Source: an uncultured Christensenellaceae bacterium (GTDB lineage Bacteria > Bacillota > Clostridia > Christensenellales > CAG-138). Taken from it: 22,258 bases of DNA. Below the pieces are notes generated by a model. The model saw nothing but the letters and a program-made list of their open reading frames with translations, searched no databases and had not been told where the DNA came from. The translations under genes were made by a program, and so were the position numbers. Shown piece after piece: positions 16,379-22,258 of the stretch. Position 1 is the first letter of the stretch, and every line of letters begins with the position of its first letter. Location: positions 1-22,258 of the forward strand of contig CABSAH010000007.1 of assembly GCA_902475645.1 (NCBI GenBank), read 5' to 3'.

Positions 16379-18307
16379 ATGAAGAACGAAACAGCGCAAA
16401 ACATACCCGATAATGCACCCCTGCCCATGACAAAGCGCGAAATGCGGGCGCGCGGAACAGAGCAGCTTGATTTTGTGTACGTAATAGGCGATGCGTATAT
16501 AGACCATCCCTCCTTCGGCCCGGCGATAATAAGCCGCGTGCTTGAAAGCCACGGCTATACCGTGGGCATTATATCCCAGCCCGATTGGCACGATGCCCAA
16601 GCCTTCCGCGCGCTCGGGCGGCCCAAGCTTGGGTTTTTGATAAGCTCCGGCAATATGGATTCAATGGTCAATCACTATACCTCCGCCAAAAAGCGCCGCA
16701 GCGAGGATGCCTATACCGAAGGCGGCGCGGCGGGCAAGCGGCCTGACAGGGCGGTTATAGTCTATTCCAACCGCTGCCGCGAGGCTTATAAAAACGTGCC
16801 CGTTATAATAGGCGGGATAGAGGCAAGCCTAAGGCGCTTTGCGCATTACGATTACTGGGACGATAAGGTTCGGCGCAGCGTGCTTTGCGATTCCGGCGCA
16901 GACCTTCTGCTGTACGGCATGGGGGAGCGCAGCGTTGTTGAGGTTGCGGACGCGCTGAGCGGCGGGCTTGATATAAAGGATATAACCTATATTGCGGGAA
17001 GCTGCTATATGACAAGCTCGCTTGAGCGCGTATATGATTACGAGCTGATAGAAAGCTATGAGGACGTGGCGGCGGACAGGAGCAAATACGCCTCCGCATT
17101 CATGAAGCAGTATCGCGAGCAGGACGCGATACGCGGCAGGCGCCTTGTGCAGCCGCACGGCAACGCATATATAGTGGTCAACCCGCCGAGTATGCCGCTT
17201 AGCGAAGCGGAGCTTGACGCAGTATACGACCTTCCCTATACGCGCGCGCCGCATCCAAGCTACCGCGGGGAGATACCCGCGCTCAAGGAGGTCAAATTCT
17301 CGCTTGCATCGTGCCGCGGGTGCTTCGGCGGCTGCTCCTTCTGCGCGCTCACGTTCCATCAGGGGCGCGTGGTGCAGGCGCGCAGCCATGCTTCGCTTAT
17401 ACGGGAAGCGGAGCTTATGACGCATGATAAGGAGTTTAAGGGATATATACACGACGTGGGCGGCCCCACGGCGGATTTTCGCTTCCCCGCCTGCAAAAAG
17501 CAGCTTGAATACGGCGTGTGCGCCGATAGGCAATGCTTAGGCTACGAGCCGTGCGGCCAAATGAGGGCCGACCATGCGGACTATGTTGAGCTGCTTGAAA
17601 AGCTTAGGCGCATAAAGGGCGTTAAGAAGGTTTTTGTCCGCTCCGGCATACGGTACGATTACGTTATGTACGATAAAAACGATGCGTTTTTGAACGCGCT
17701 TATAAAATATCATATCAGCGGGCGGCTCAAGGTTGCGCCGGAGCATGTGTCCGATAGGGTATTGAAGCTTATGGGCAAGCCGCGGCATCAGCTTTACGAT
17801 GCGTTTACGGCGCGCTATGCCGCGCTTAACAAAAAGGCGGGGCGGGAGCAGTTCATAGTGCCGTATTTTATGAGCAGCCACCCCGGCAGCGACCTTAACG
17901 CGGCGATTGAGCTTGCGCTGTACCTTAAAAAGAGCGGGCAGAGGCCGGAGCAGGTGCAGGATTTTTACCCTACCCCCGGCACGCTTTCCACCTGCATGTA
18001 CTATACGGGCATAGACCCGCGCAGCGGGGAGCGCGTATACGTTGCGCGGGATGCGGAGGAAAAGGCCATGCAGCGCGCGCTGATGCAATACTTTATGCCA
18101 AACTACGCGCCCCTTGCAAGAAAGGCGCTTAAAAAGGCGCACAGGGAGGATTTGATAGGCTTCTCGCGCGATGCGCTGCTGCCGCCGAGGGACATACAAA
18201 GGAACGATAAAAAGCGCGGCGGCAATGCAGGATTGAACGACAAAAAATTCATCAGGGAAAACGGCTCGAAACGGAGCGAACGCAAAAAATCCCAAAAACG
18301 GCCATAA
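16379..18307 (+). CDS. YgiQ family radical SAM protein (UPF0313)
   Basis: A 642-residue member of the YgiQ family. The radical SAM cluster motif is Cys315-xxx-Cys319-xx-Cys322 in CRGCFGGCSFC, with an additional Cys312. The family N-terminus PMTKREMRARG followed by GDAYIDHPSFGPAIISRVLE is typical, as is the Cys-rich CADRQCLGYEPCGQ segment near residues 380-393. The C-terminal 35 residues are a lysine/arginine-rich tail. The gene starts 22 nt after the glucan synthase with no clear ribosome binding site. The ATG at 16379 fits the family N-terminus best. It ends before a long AT-rich terminator. The reaction of YgiQ is not known, and the link to glucan synthesis may be only operon neighbourhood. 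Confidence 0.93.
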   Translation: MKNETAQNIPDNAPLPMTKREMRARGTEQLDFVYVIGDAYIDHPSFGPAIISRVLESHGYTVGIISQPDWHDAQAFRALGRPKLGFLISSGNMDSMVNHYTSAKKRRSEDAYTEGGAAGKRPDRAVIVYSNRCREAYKNVPVIIGGIEASLRRFAHYDYWDDKVRRSVLCDSGADLLLYGMGERSVVEVADALSGGLDIKDITYIAGSCYMTSSLERVYDYELIESYEDVAADRSKYASAFMKQYREQDAIRGRRLVQPHGNAYIVVNPPSMPLSEAELDAVYDLPYTRAPHPSYRGEIPALKEVKFSLASCRGCFGGCSFCALTFHQGRVVQARSHASLIREAELMTHDKEFKGYIHDVGGPTADFRFPACKKQLEYGVCADRQCLGYEPCGQMRADHADYVELLEKLRRIKGVKKVFVRSGIRYDYVMYDKNDAFLNALIKYHISGRLKVAPEHVSDRVLKLMGKPRHQLYDAFTARYAALNKKAGREQFIVPYFMSSHPGSDLNAAIELALYLKKSGQRPEQVQDFYPTPGTLSTCMYYTGIDPRSGERVYVARDAEEKAMQRALMQYFMPNYAPLARKALKKAHREDLIGFSRDALLPPRDIQRNDKKRGGNAGLNDKKFIRENGSKRSERKKSQKRP

Positions 18308-18360
18308 AAGGCAATATCAAAGGCGATATGGCGGCATAACCCAACAAATATGAATGAACA

Positions 18361-18400
18361 AAAATAAAAGTTGCAAATCAAAAATTTGCACTTTTATTTT
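18361..18400. terminator. Long AT-rich terminator after the ygiQ-like gene
   Basis: A-rich arm 18361-18378 and T-rich arm 18384-18400 form a 17-bp stem with one bulged T (18371) and a CAAAA loop. The right arm ends in CTTTTATTTT. As the left arm starts with AAAATAAAAG, the element could work in both directions. It ends the glucan synthase/ygiQ transcript and insulates the next operon. Confidence 0.75.
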
Positions 18401-18411
18401 GTGTCGGCGTG

Positions 18412-18420
18412 TGCTAAAAT
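18412..18420 (+). promoter_or_regulatory. Probable extended -10 promoter of the NuoE/NuoF operon
   Basis: TGCTAAAAT matches the extended -10 form TGnTATAAT with one mismatch. A poor -35 (TTTTAT, 18392-18397) sits 17 nt upstream in the terminator arm. The leader would be about 60 nt to the ATG at 18486, ending with the strong site AAAGGAGGA (18468-18476). Confidence 0.45.
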
Positions 18421-18485
18421 CTTTACGATACAGTGTGGCTTTTTTGACAATTCTGCTGTAAAAAATCAAAGGAGGACTATCGTTC

Positions 18486-18974
18486 ATGGCAGTCGGCAAC
18501 GGCACCCGAAAAGAACAGTTCGAGCAGCTTGACCGCGTAATTGCGCAATGGAAGGACGTGGAGGGCGGTCTATTGCCCATAATGCAGAATGCGCAGGAAA
18601 TAATAGGCTGCGTAGATGAAGAGGTGCAGCATTATATCAGCGCCGCAACAGGCATACCCGTAAGCACCATTTACGGGGTGGCAACGTTTTATTCCCAGTT
18701 CACGCTTAAACCGCGCGGAAAGTACACAATGGGCATTTGCCTTGGCACGGCGTGCTATGTGCGCGGCAGCCAGCAGGTTTTGGATGAGCTTGAAAAGCGG
18801 CTTGGCATAGGCGTTGGCGAAACCACGGCGGACGGAATGTTTACCATTAACGCAACGCGCTGCATAGGCTGCTGCGGCCTTGCGCCGGCAATGATGGTGA
18901 ACGACGAGGTTTACGGCCGCCTTGTGCCGGGCGACGTGCCGGGCATAATAGAAAAATACCGCGCACGCGGATAA
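18486..18974 (+). CDS. NuoE-like [2Fe-2S] subunit (HndA/HydC type)
   Basis: A 162-residue thioredoxin-fold ferredoxin, the 24-kDa subunit of NADH dehydrogenases and electron-bifurcating or NADP-reducing hydrogenases. The four cluster cysteines are Cys85 and Cys90 (CLGTAC) and Cys126 and Cys130 (CIGCC, with an extra Cys129). The N-terminal helical part (LLPIMQNAQEIIG, then YGVATFYSQF) is typical. The start ATG 18486 has GGAGG at 10 nt. It is the first gene of a four-gene operon ending with a NuoF-like flavoprotein and passes electrons between NuoF and the partner enzyme. No complex I membrane subunit genes are nearby, so a soluble hydrogenase or similar complex is more likely than respiratory complex I. 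Confidence 0.92.
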   Translation: MAVGNGTRKEQFEQLDRVIAQWKDVEGGLLPIMQNAQEIIGCVDEEVQHYISAATGIPVSTIYGVATFYSQFTLKPRGKYTMGICLGTACYVRGSQQVLDELEKRLGIGVGETTADGMFTINATRCIGCCGLAPAMMVNDEVYGRLVPGDVPGIIEKYRARG

Positions 18975-18986
18975 GGACGGCCGCAT

Positions 18987-19526
18987 ATGCGGGAATTATC
19001 GCTGCATATGACGGATATTGCCCAAAACGCGCTTGCCGCCGGAGCAACGCGCATAAGGCTGAAGGTGGATATAGACCGCAGGCGCGATATTATAAAAACC
19101 TCTGTTGAGGATAACGGCTGCGGCATGGACGAACAAACGCTTAATCACTGCACGGACCCATTTATGACAACGCGCGCAAGCAGGCGTATAGGCTTGGGGC
19201 TTGCGCTGTATAAGCTCAGCGCGGAGCAAAGCGGCGGCAGCTTTTCCATAAAAAGCAAGCTTGGCCGCGGCACGGGCGTATATGCGGACTATGTTATATC
19301 CTGCGTGGACCGCGCACCGCTCGGCAGCATGGCGGAAACCGTGGCGGCGCTTGCAGCCGCAAATCCGCAAACGGAATTTGAGCTTGAATACACGGCGGAC
19401 GGCCGCGGCTTTACATTCATAGCAAATACGCCGCACGGGGGCGGAGCAGCATCGGCTGCGGCAGATATACAAAAACAAATTCAACAACGCATTGATGAAA
19501 TAAACGGAGGTGCTGAACCAATATGA
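18987..19526 (+). CDS. Small GHKL-fold ATP-binding protein of the hydrogenase-type operon
   Basis: A 179-residue cytosolic protein that is essentially one histidine-kinase-like ATPase domain. The N box is in DIAQNALAAGA (Asn14), the G1 box is EDNGCGMD (Asp42) and the G2 box is GLGLALYKL (69-77). There is no sensor, dimerisation or phospho-acceptor histidine domain, so it is not a full kinase. It resembles anti-sigma-factor-like or stand-alone ATPases. The segment after residue about 110 is family-specific. It starts 12 nt after nuoE and overlaps the ferredoxin gene by ATGA, so it is co-translated with the complex. From memory, this placement between nuoE- and hndB-like genes recurs in clostridia. 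A regulatory or assembly role is inferred. Confidence 0.82.
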   Translation: MRELSLHMTDIAQNALAAGATRIRLKVDIDRRRDIIKTSVEDNGCGMDEQTLNHCTDPFMTTRASRRIGLGLALYKLSAEQSGGSFSIKSKLGRGTGVYADYVISCVDRAPLGSMAETVAALAAANPQTEFELEYTADGRGFTFIANTPHGGGAASAAADIQKQIQQRIDEINGGAEPI

Positions 19527-19903
19527 GATCCATACAGGAATTGGAAGCGATTCGGGAAAAGACGCTTGAAAACATGACCCTCAGGAAGGAACACAACGGA
19601 ACGCGCATAGTTGTTGGCATGGCAACGTGCGGCATAGCGGCGGGCGCGCGCGGCGTGCTTACGGCGTTTATGGAGGAGCTTGCGCAAAAAAGGCTTATAC
19701 ACGTTGCGCTTACGCAGATGGGCTGCATAGGCATGTGCCATTTGGAGCCGATAGTGGAGGTGCATCAGCCCGGCCACGAAACGGTTACATACGTTAAGGT
19801 CACGCCCGATATGGCGCGCCGCATTGTGAGCGAGCATATTGAAGGCGGAACGCCGATTGAAGAATACACATTGGGCCATCACAGGGCCGCAAGCGCCAAA
19901 TAA
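19523..19903 (+). CDS. Thioredoxin-like [2Fe-2S] ferredoxin, HndB type
   Basis: A 126-residue ferredoxin-domain protein similar to HndB of NADP-reducing hydrogenases. Conserved segments are GMATCGIAAGARGVL (Cys36) and TQMGCIGMCHLEPIVEV (Cys68, Cys72). Only these three cysteines exist in the protein, so the second ligand of the usual C-x4-C half is lacking (it would fall near Gly41). The residue range VTYVKVTPDMARRIVSEHI is also seen at the matching place in the N-terminus of the NuoF protein next door, showing a shared ancestor fold. The start overlaps the ATPase gene by four bases, with GGAGGT upstream. It probably donates or relays electrons, or is a structural subunit if the cluster is absent. 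Confidence 0.85.
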   Translation: MRSIQELEAIREKTLENMTLRKEHNGTRIVVGMATCGIAAGARGVLTAFMEELAQKRLIHVALTQMGCIGMCHLEPIVEVHQPGHETVTYVKVTPDMARRIVSEHIEGGTPIEEYTLGHHRAASAK

Positions 19904-19926
19904 AGGGCCGCATAAGGAGGAAACAA

Positions 19927-21723
19927 ATGGAATACTATCGTTCCCAGGTACTTATCTGCACCGGCACCGGCTGCTCATCTTCCAATTCTCCCGCCATAAT
20001 AAAGCGATTTGAGGAATGCATAAAAAACGCCGGACTTGAAAAAGAGGTAAAGGTTGTGCGCACGGGCTGCTTTGGCCTTTGCGAAAACGGCCCCATATGC
20101 ATAGTGTATCCCGAAGGCGCGTTTTACAGCCACATTAAGGTGGACGATGTTGAGCGCATAGTGAGCGAGCATCTTGTTAAGGGCCGCGTGGTGGCAGACC
20201 TTCTTTATAAAAAGAGCGTAACCGAGGACGGCAAGATACGCTCCCTTGAGGAAATAGACTTCTATAAAAAGCAAAGGCGCGTTGCGCTTAGGAACTGCGG
20301 CGTTATAGACCCGGAAAACATAAACGAATACATTGCCTTTGACGGATACAAGGCGCTTGCCAAGGCGCTTACGGAGATGAGCCGCGACGACGTTATAGAC
20401 GTTATACTCAAAAGCGGCCTTCGCGGACGCGGCGGCGCGGGCTTCCCCACGGGGCTTAAATGGAAATTCGCCAAGGCTCCCGAAAGCGACGTTAAATACG
20501 TTTGCTGCAATGCGGACGAGGGCGACCCCGGCGCATTTATGGACAGGAGCGTGCTGGAGGGCGACCCGCACACCGTGCTTGAGGCAATGGCCATAGCGGG
20601 CTATGCAATAGGCTCTGAGCAGGGCTATATATACGTCCGCGCGGAATACCCCATAGCCGTAAAGAGGCTGCGCATAGCCATAGAGCAGGCGCGCGAGGCG
20701 GGTATGCTGGGCAAGGATATATTCGGCACGGGCTTTAACTTCGATATCGACCTAAGGCTTGGCTCGGGCGCGTTCGTATGCGGCGAGGAAACCGCGCTTA
20801 TGACATCGATAGAGGGCAGCCGCGGCGAGCCGAGGCCGAGGCCGCCGTTCCCCGCCATAAAGGGTCTTTTCGGCAAGCCCACCATACTGAACAACGTTGA
20901 AACGCTTGCAAACGTTTGCCAGATAATATTGAACGGGCCGGAATGGTTCTCCTCAATGGGCACGGAAAAGAGCAAGGGCACAAAGGTATTCGCGCTGGGC
21001 GGAAAGATAAACAATACCGGCCTTGTGGAAATACCCATGGGCACAACGCTGCGCGAGATAATATACGATATAGGCGGCGGCATACCCAACGGCAAGAAGT
21101 TCAAGGCCGCGCAGACCGGCGGCCCGAGCGGCGGCTGCATACCGGCGGAGCATCTTGATATCCCCATTGATTACGATAACCTTATCGCCATAGGCTCCAT
21201 GATGGGTTCTGGCGGCATGATAGTAATGGATGAGGACAACTGCATGGTGAACATTGCCAAGTTCTTCCTTGAATTCACCGTGGATGAATCCTGCGGCAAA
21301 TGCCCGCCCTGCCGCATAGGCACGCGCAGAATGCTTGAAATACTGGAAAGGATAACCCACGGCAAGGGCGAGGACGGGGACATAGAAAAGCTTGAAAAGC
21401 TTGCAAAGAACATAAAGGCCTCCGCCCTTTGCGGACTTGGGCAGACCGCGCCCAACCCCGTATTGTCCACCATAAGGTATTTCCGCGATGAATACGAGGC
21501 GCACATTTACGAAAAGCGCTGTCCCGCGGGCGTGTGCAAGGCGCTGCTCAGCTACGCCATAGACCCCGAAAAGTGCCGCGGATGCAGCCTGTGCGCGCGC
21601 AACTGCCCCGCCGGAGCCATAAGCGGACAGGTGCGCAGCCCCTTCGTTATAGACAACAACAAGTGCATAAAGTGCGGCGCCTGCGAAGAAAACTGCAAGT
21701 TCGGCGCAATAGTGAAGCGCTAA
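19927..21723 (+). CDS. NuoF-like NAD(P)H-binding flavoprotein (HndC/HydB type)
   Basis: A 598-residue flavin and Fe-S subunit that exchanges electrons with NAD(P)H. The layout is: an N-terminal thioredoxin-like [2Fe-2S] domain with Cys11, Cys16, Cys48 and Cys52; the NADH/FMN-binding core with GLRGRGGAGFPTGLKW (164-179) and NADEGDPGAFMDR; a SLBB-like part; the [4Fe-4S] site with Cys456, Cys459, Cys462 and Cys502; and a C-terminal 2x[4Fe-4S] ferredoxin domain with Cys550/553/556/560 and Cys580/583/586/590. All clusters are intact. AAGGAGG precedes the ATG. This domain order fits HydB/HndC of soluble hydrogenases rather than the shorter complex I NuoF. A terminator follows at once, so a hydrogenase catalytic subunit is not in this operon within the window. 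Confidence 0.93.
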   Translation: MEYYRSQVLICTGTGCSSSNSPAIIKRFEECIKNAGLEKEVKVVRTGCFGLCENGPICIVYPEGAFYSHIKVDDVERIVSEHLVKGRVVADLLYKKSVTEDGKIRSLEEIDFYKKQRRVALRNCGVIDPENINEYIAFDGYKALAKALTEMSRDDVIDVILKSGLRGRGGAGFPTGLKWKFAKAPESDVKYVCCNADEGDPGAFMDRSVLEGDPHTVLEAMAIAGYAIGSEQGYIYVRAEYPIAVKRLRIAIEQAREAGMLGKDIFGTGFNFDIDLRLGSGAFVCGEETALMTSIEGSRGEPRPRPPFPAIKGLFGKPTILNNVETLANVCQIILNGPEWFSSMGTEKSKGTKVFALGGKINNTGLVEIPMGTTLREIIYDIGGGIPNGKKFKAAQTGGPSGGCIPAEHLDIPIDYDNLIAIGSMMGSGGMIVMDEDNCMVNIAKFFLEFTVDESCGKCPPCRIGTRRMLEILERITHGKGEDGDIEKLEKLAKNIKASALCGLGQTAPNPVLSTIRYFRDEYEAHIYEKRCPAGVCKALLSYAIDPEKCRGCSLCARNCPAGAISGQVRSPFVIDNNKCIKCGACEENCKFGAIVKR

Positions 21724-21738
21724 AGCAAAAGAACGTTT

Positions 21739-21762
21739 GGGGACGGTACGCCGTCCCCTTTT
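21739..21762 (+). terminator. Rho-independent terminator after the NuoF-like gene
   Basis: GGGGACGG (21739-21746) and CCGTCCCC (21751-21758) form a perfect 8-bp stem with loop TACG, then TTTT. It starts 15 nt after the stop codon and ends the operon. Confidence 0.88.
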
Positions 21763-21806
21763 GTCCGCGCCATGGTTAAGGCGGACTAACTTCTTTTGTG
21801 CTTTAT

Positions 21807-21830
21807 CGTCCGCTGCGTCCGCTGCGTCCG
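21807..21830. repeat. Tandem repeat of CGTCCGCTG
   Basis: The 9-bp unit CGTCCGCTG occurs at 21807-21815 and 21816-21824 and is followed by a partial CGTCCG at 21825-21830. Confidence 0.85.
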
Positions 21831-21854
21831 GAAGCCCCTATTTGTCTATGTTTT

Positions 21855-21896
21855 TTACCGGACGATGAGTGGACGATGAATTTTATCGTCCGGTAA
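21855..21896. repeat. 12-bp inverted repeat built on the heptamer ATCGTCC
   Basis: TTACCGGACGAT (21855-21866) and ATCGTCCGGTAA (21885-21896) are perfect complements with an 18-nt spacer. The spacer contains a further GGACGATGA (21871-21879), a direct copy of 21860-21868. With ATCGTCC at 21805-21811, four copies of the heptamer occur in 92 bp, two on each strand. Confidence 0.8.
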
Positions 21897-21900
21897 CGGG

Positions 21901-22254
21901 TGTAGCACCACCACAAAAAAGCTGTCCCCGTTTACGGGGAAAGTGGCCGTGAGCGTTAGCGAATGGTCGAAAGGGGTGCGGGAGGTAAAGCTGCTTGGCG
22001 ATTTTTTACTGTTCCCCCTCAGCTTCGCTTACGCTCAGCAGCTCCCCCGCAAGCGGTGGAGCCTTTTGGCGCACTTCACAAGCTTTCATATTAAGCCTGC
22101 CCTGAAAGGGGAGGTGGATTTTGCGAAGCAAAAGACGGAGGGGTTGCAACGGGGCTTTGCCTTTCCCCTCAACCCCTCAGTCGCCTGACGGCGACAGCTC
22201 CCCGTTCGGGGAGCCTTTTGGGATTGTGTAAGCACCGCCTATAAGCTGTCCCCG
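21901..22254. repeat. Structured intergenic module flanked by imperfect direct repeats
   Basis: A TGTA-GCACC-CC-AAGCTGTCCCCG string occurs at 21901-21930 and again at 22227-22254; the 12-mer AAGCTGTCCCCG is identical at 21919 and 22243. Between them are nested hairpins: TCCCCG/CGGGGA (21925-21940), TGAGCGTTAGCGAA (21950-21963) against TTCGCTTACGCTCA (22024-22037, one mismatch), GAGGGGTTG/CAACCCCTC (22138-22178), GTCGCC/GGCGAC (22180-22195) and a terminator-like GCTCCCC/GGGGAGC plus CTTTT (22197-22219). GGAGCCTTTTGG occurs twice. The second flank runs into the window edge, so the array may go on. Confidence 0.65.
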
Positions 22255-22258
22255 CGAG

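Larger units (their letters stand above)
21763..22258. repeat. Non-coding repeat-rich region to the window edge
   Basis: No credible gene is seen in this stretch. It holds a 9-bp tandem repeat, a cluster of ATCGTCC heptamers with a 12-bp inverted repeat, and a roughly 324-bp structured module that begins again at the window edge. The open frame at 21943-22188 runs straight through these hairpins and has no homologue-like features, so it is taken as spurious. The texture resembles dispersed intergenic elements of gut clostridia; that comparison is from memory. Confidence 0.65.

Noticed and set aside
18444..18449. Perfect TTGACA as a -35 box for the NuoE operon
   Set aside because: At 17 nt downstream there is CAAAGG, which is part of the ribosome binding site, so no -10 box is possible before the gene.
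21943..22188. An 81-codon open frame in the repeat region
   Set aside because: It runs through several hairpins and inverted repeats, has no domain-like features, and such frames are a known by-product of dispersed intergenic repeats.

Overview
The window looks like chromosomal DNA from an anaerobic Firmicute of the class Clostridia. The evidence is a ylmE-sepF-divIVA division cluster, a ylxY-ymxG (mlpA) pair, strong AGGAGG-type ribosome binding sites, and a NuoE/NuoF-type electron-transfer module of the kind that partners [FeFe] hydrogenases. The DNA is moderately GC-rich, yet ATA is the favoured isoleucine codon in most genes. A structured non-coding repeat at the right edge resembles the dispersed intergenic elements of gut clostridia; that resemblance is from memory. 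No rRNA, tRNA, CRISPR array, transposase or phage gene was seen.

Left part, minus strand (1-2460): a three-gene operon reads leftwards from a promoter near 2432-2460. It encodes a creatininase-family amidohydrolase, an M42 metallo-aminopeptidase and a VanX/DdpX-type D-Ala-D-Ala dipeptidase cut by the window edge. All three are metal-dependent hydrolases of amide or peptide bonds, which suggests peptide or cell-wall dipeptide salvage. A divergent degV/fakB-like gene (2563-3408) follows, with a 21-bp inverted repeat in its leader and a terminator behind it.

Middle (3528-8525), plus strand: a YlxY-like polysaccharide deacetylase homologue that has lost its catalytic residues, an M16 zinc protease, an HlyD-like membrane adaptor, the PLP-binding protein YggS/YlmE, SepF, and a short DivIVA with a long acidic Ala/Glu tail. 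This is a cell-envelope and division cluster. It is contracted relative to Bacillus: ylmG and ylmH are missing between sepF and divIVA, and a perfect 10-bp GC hairpin lies there instead.

Right of centre (8605-18307): one uninterrupted 7.75-kb gene encodes a cyclic beta-1,2-glucan synthase-like membrane protein (glycosyltransferase, glycoamylase-like and GH94 phosphorylase-like parts). Its ribosome binding site lies in the 3' arm of a hairpin in its short leader. A YgiQ-type radical SAM protein follows 22 nt downstream.

Right end (18412-21762): a tight operon encodes a NuoE-like [2Fe-2S] subunit, a small GHKL ATPase, a thioredoxin-like ferredoxin and a NuoF-like flavoprotein, and closes with a strong terminator. 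This is the HndABC/HydCB arrangement, but no catalytic hydrogenase subunit follows within the window. The last 0.5 kb is non-coding and is filled with tandem, direct and inverted repeats.
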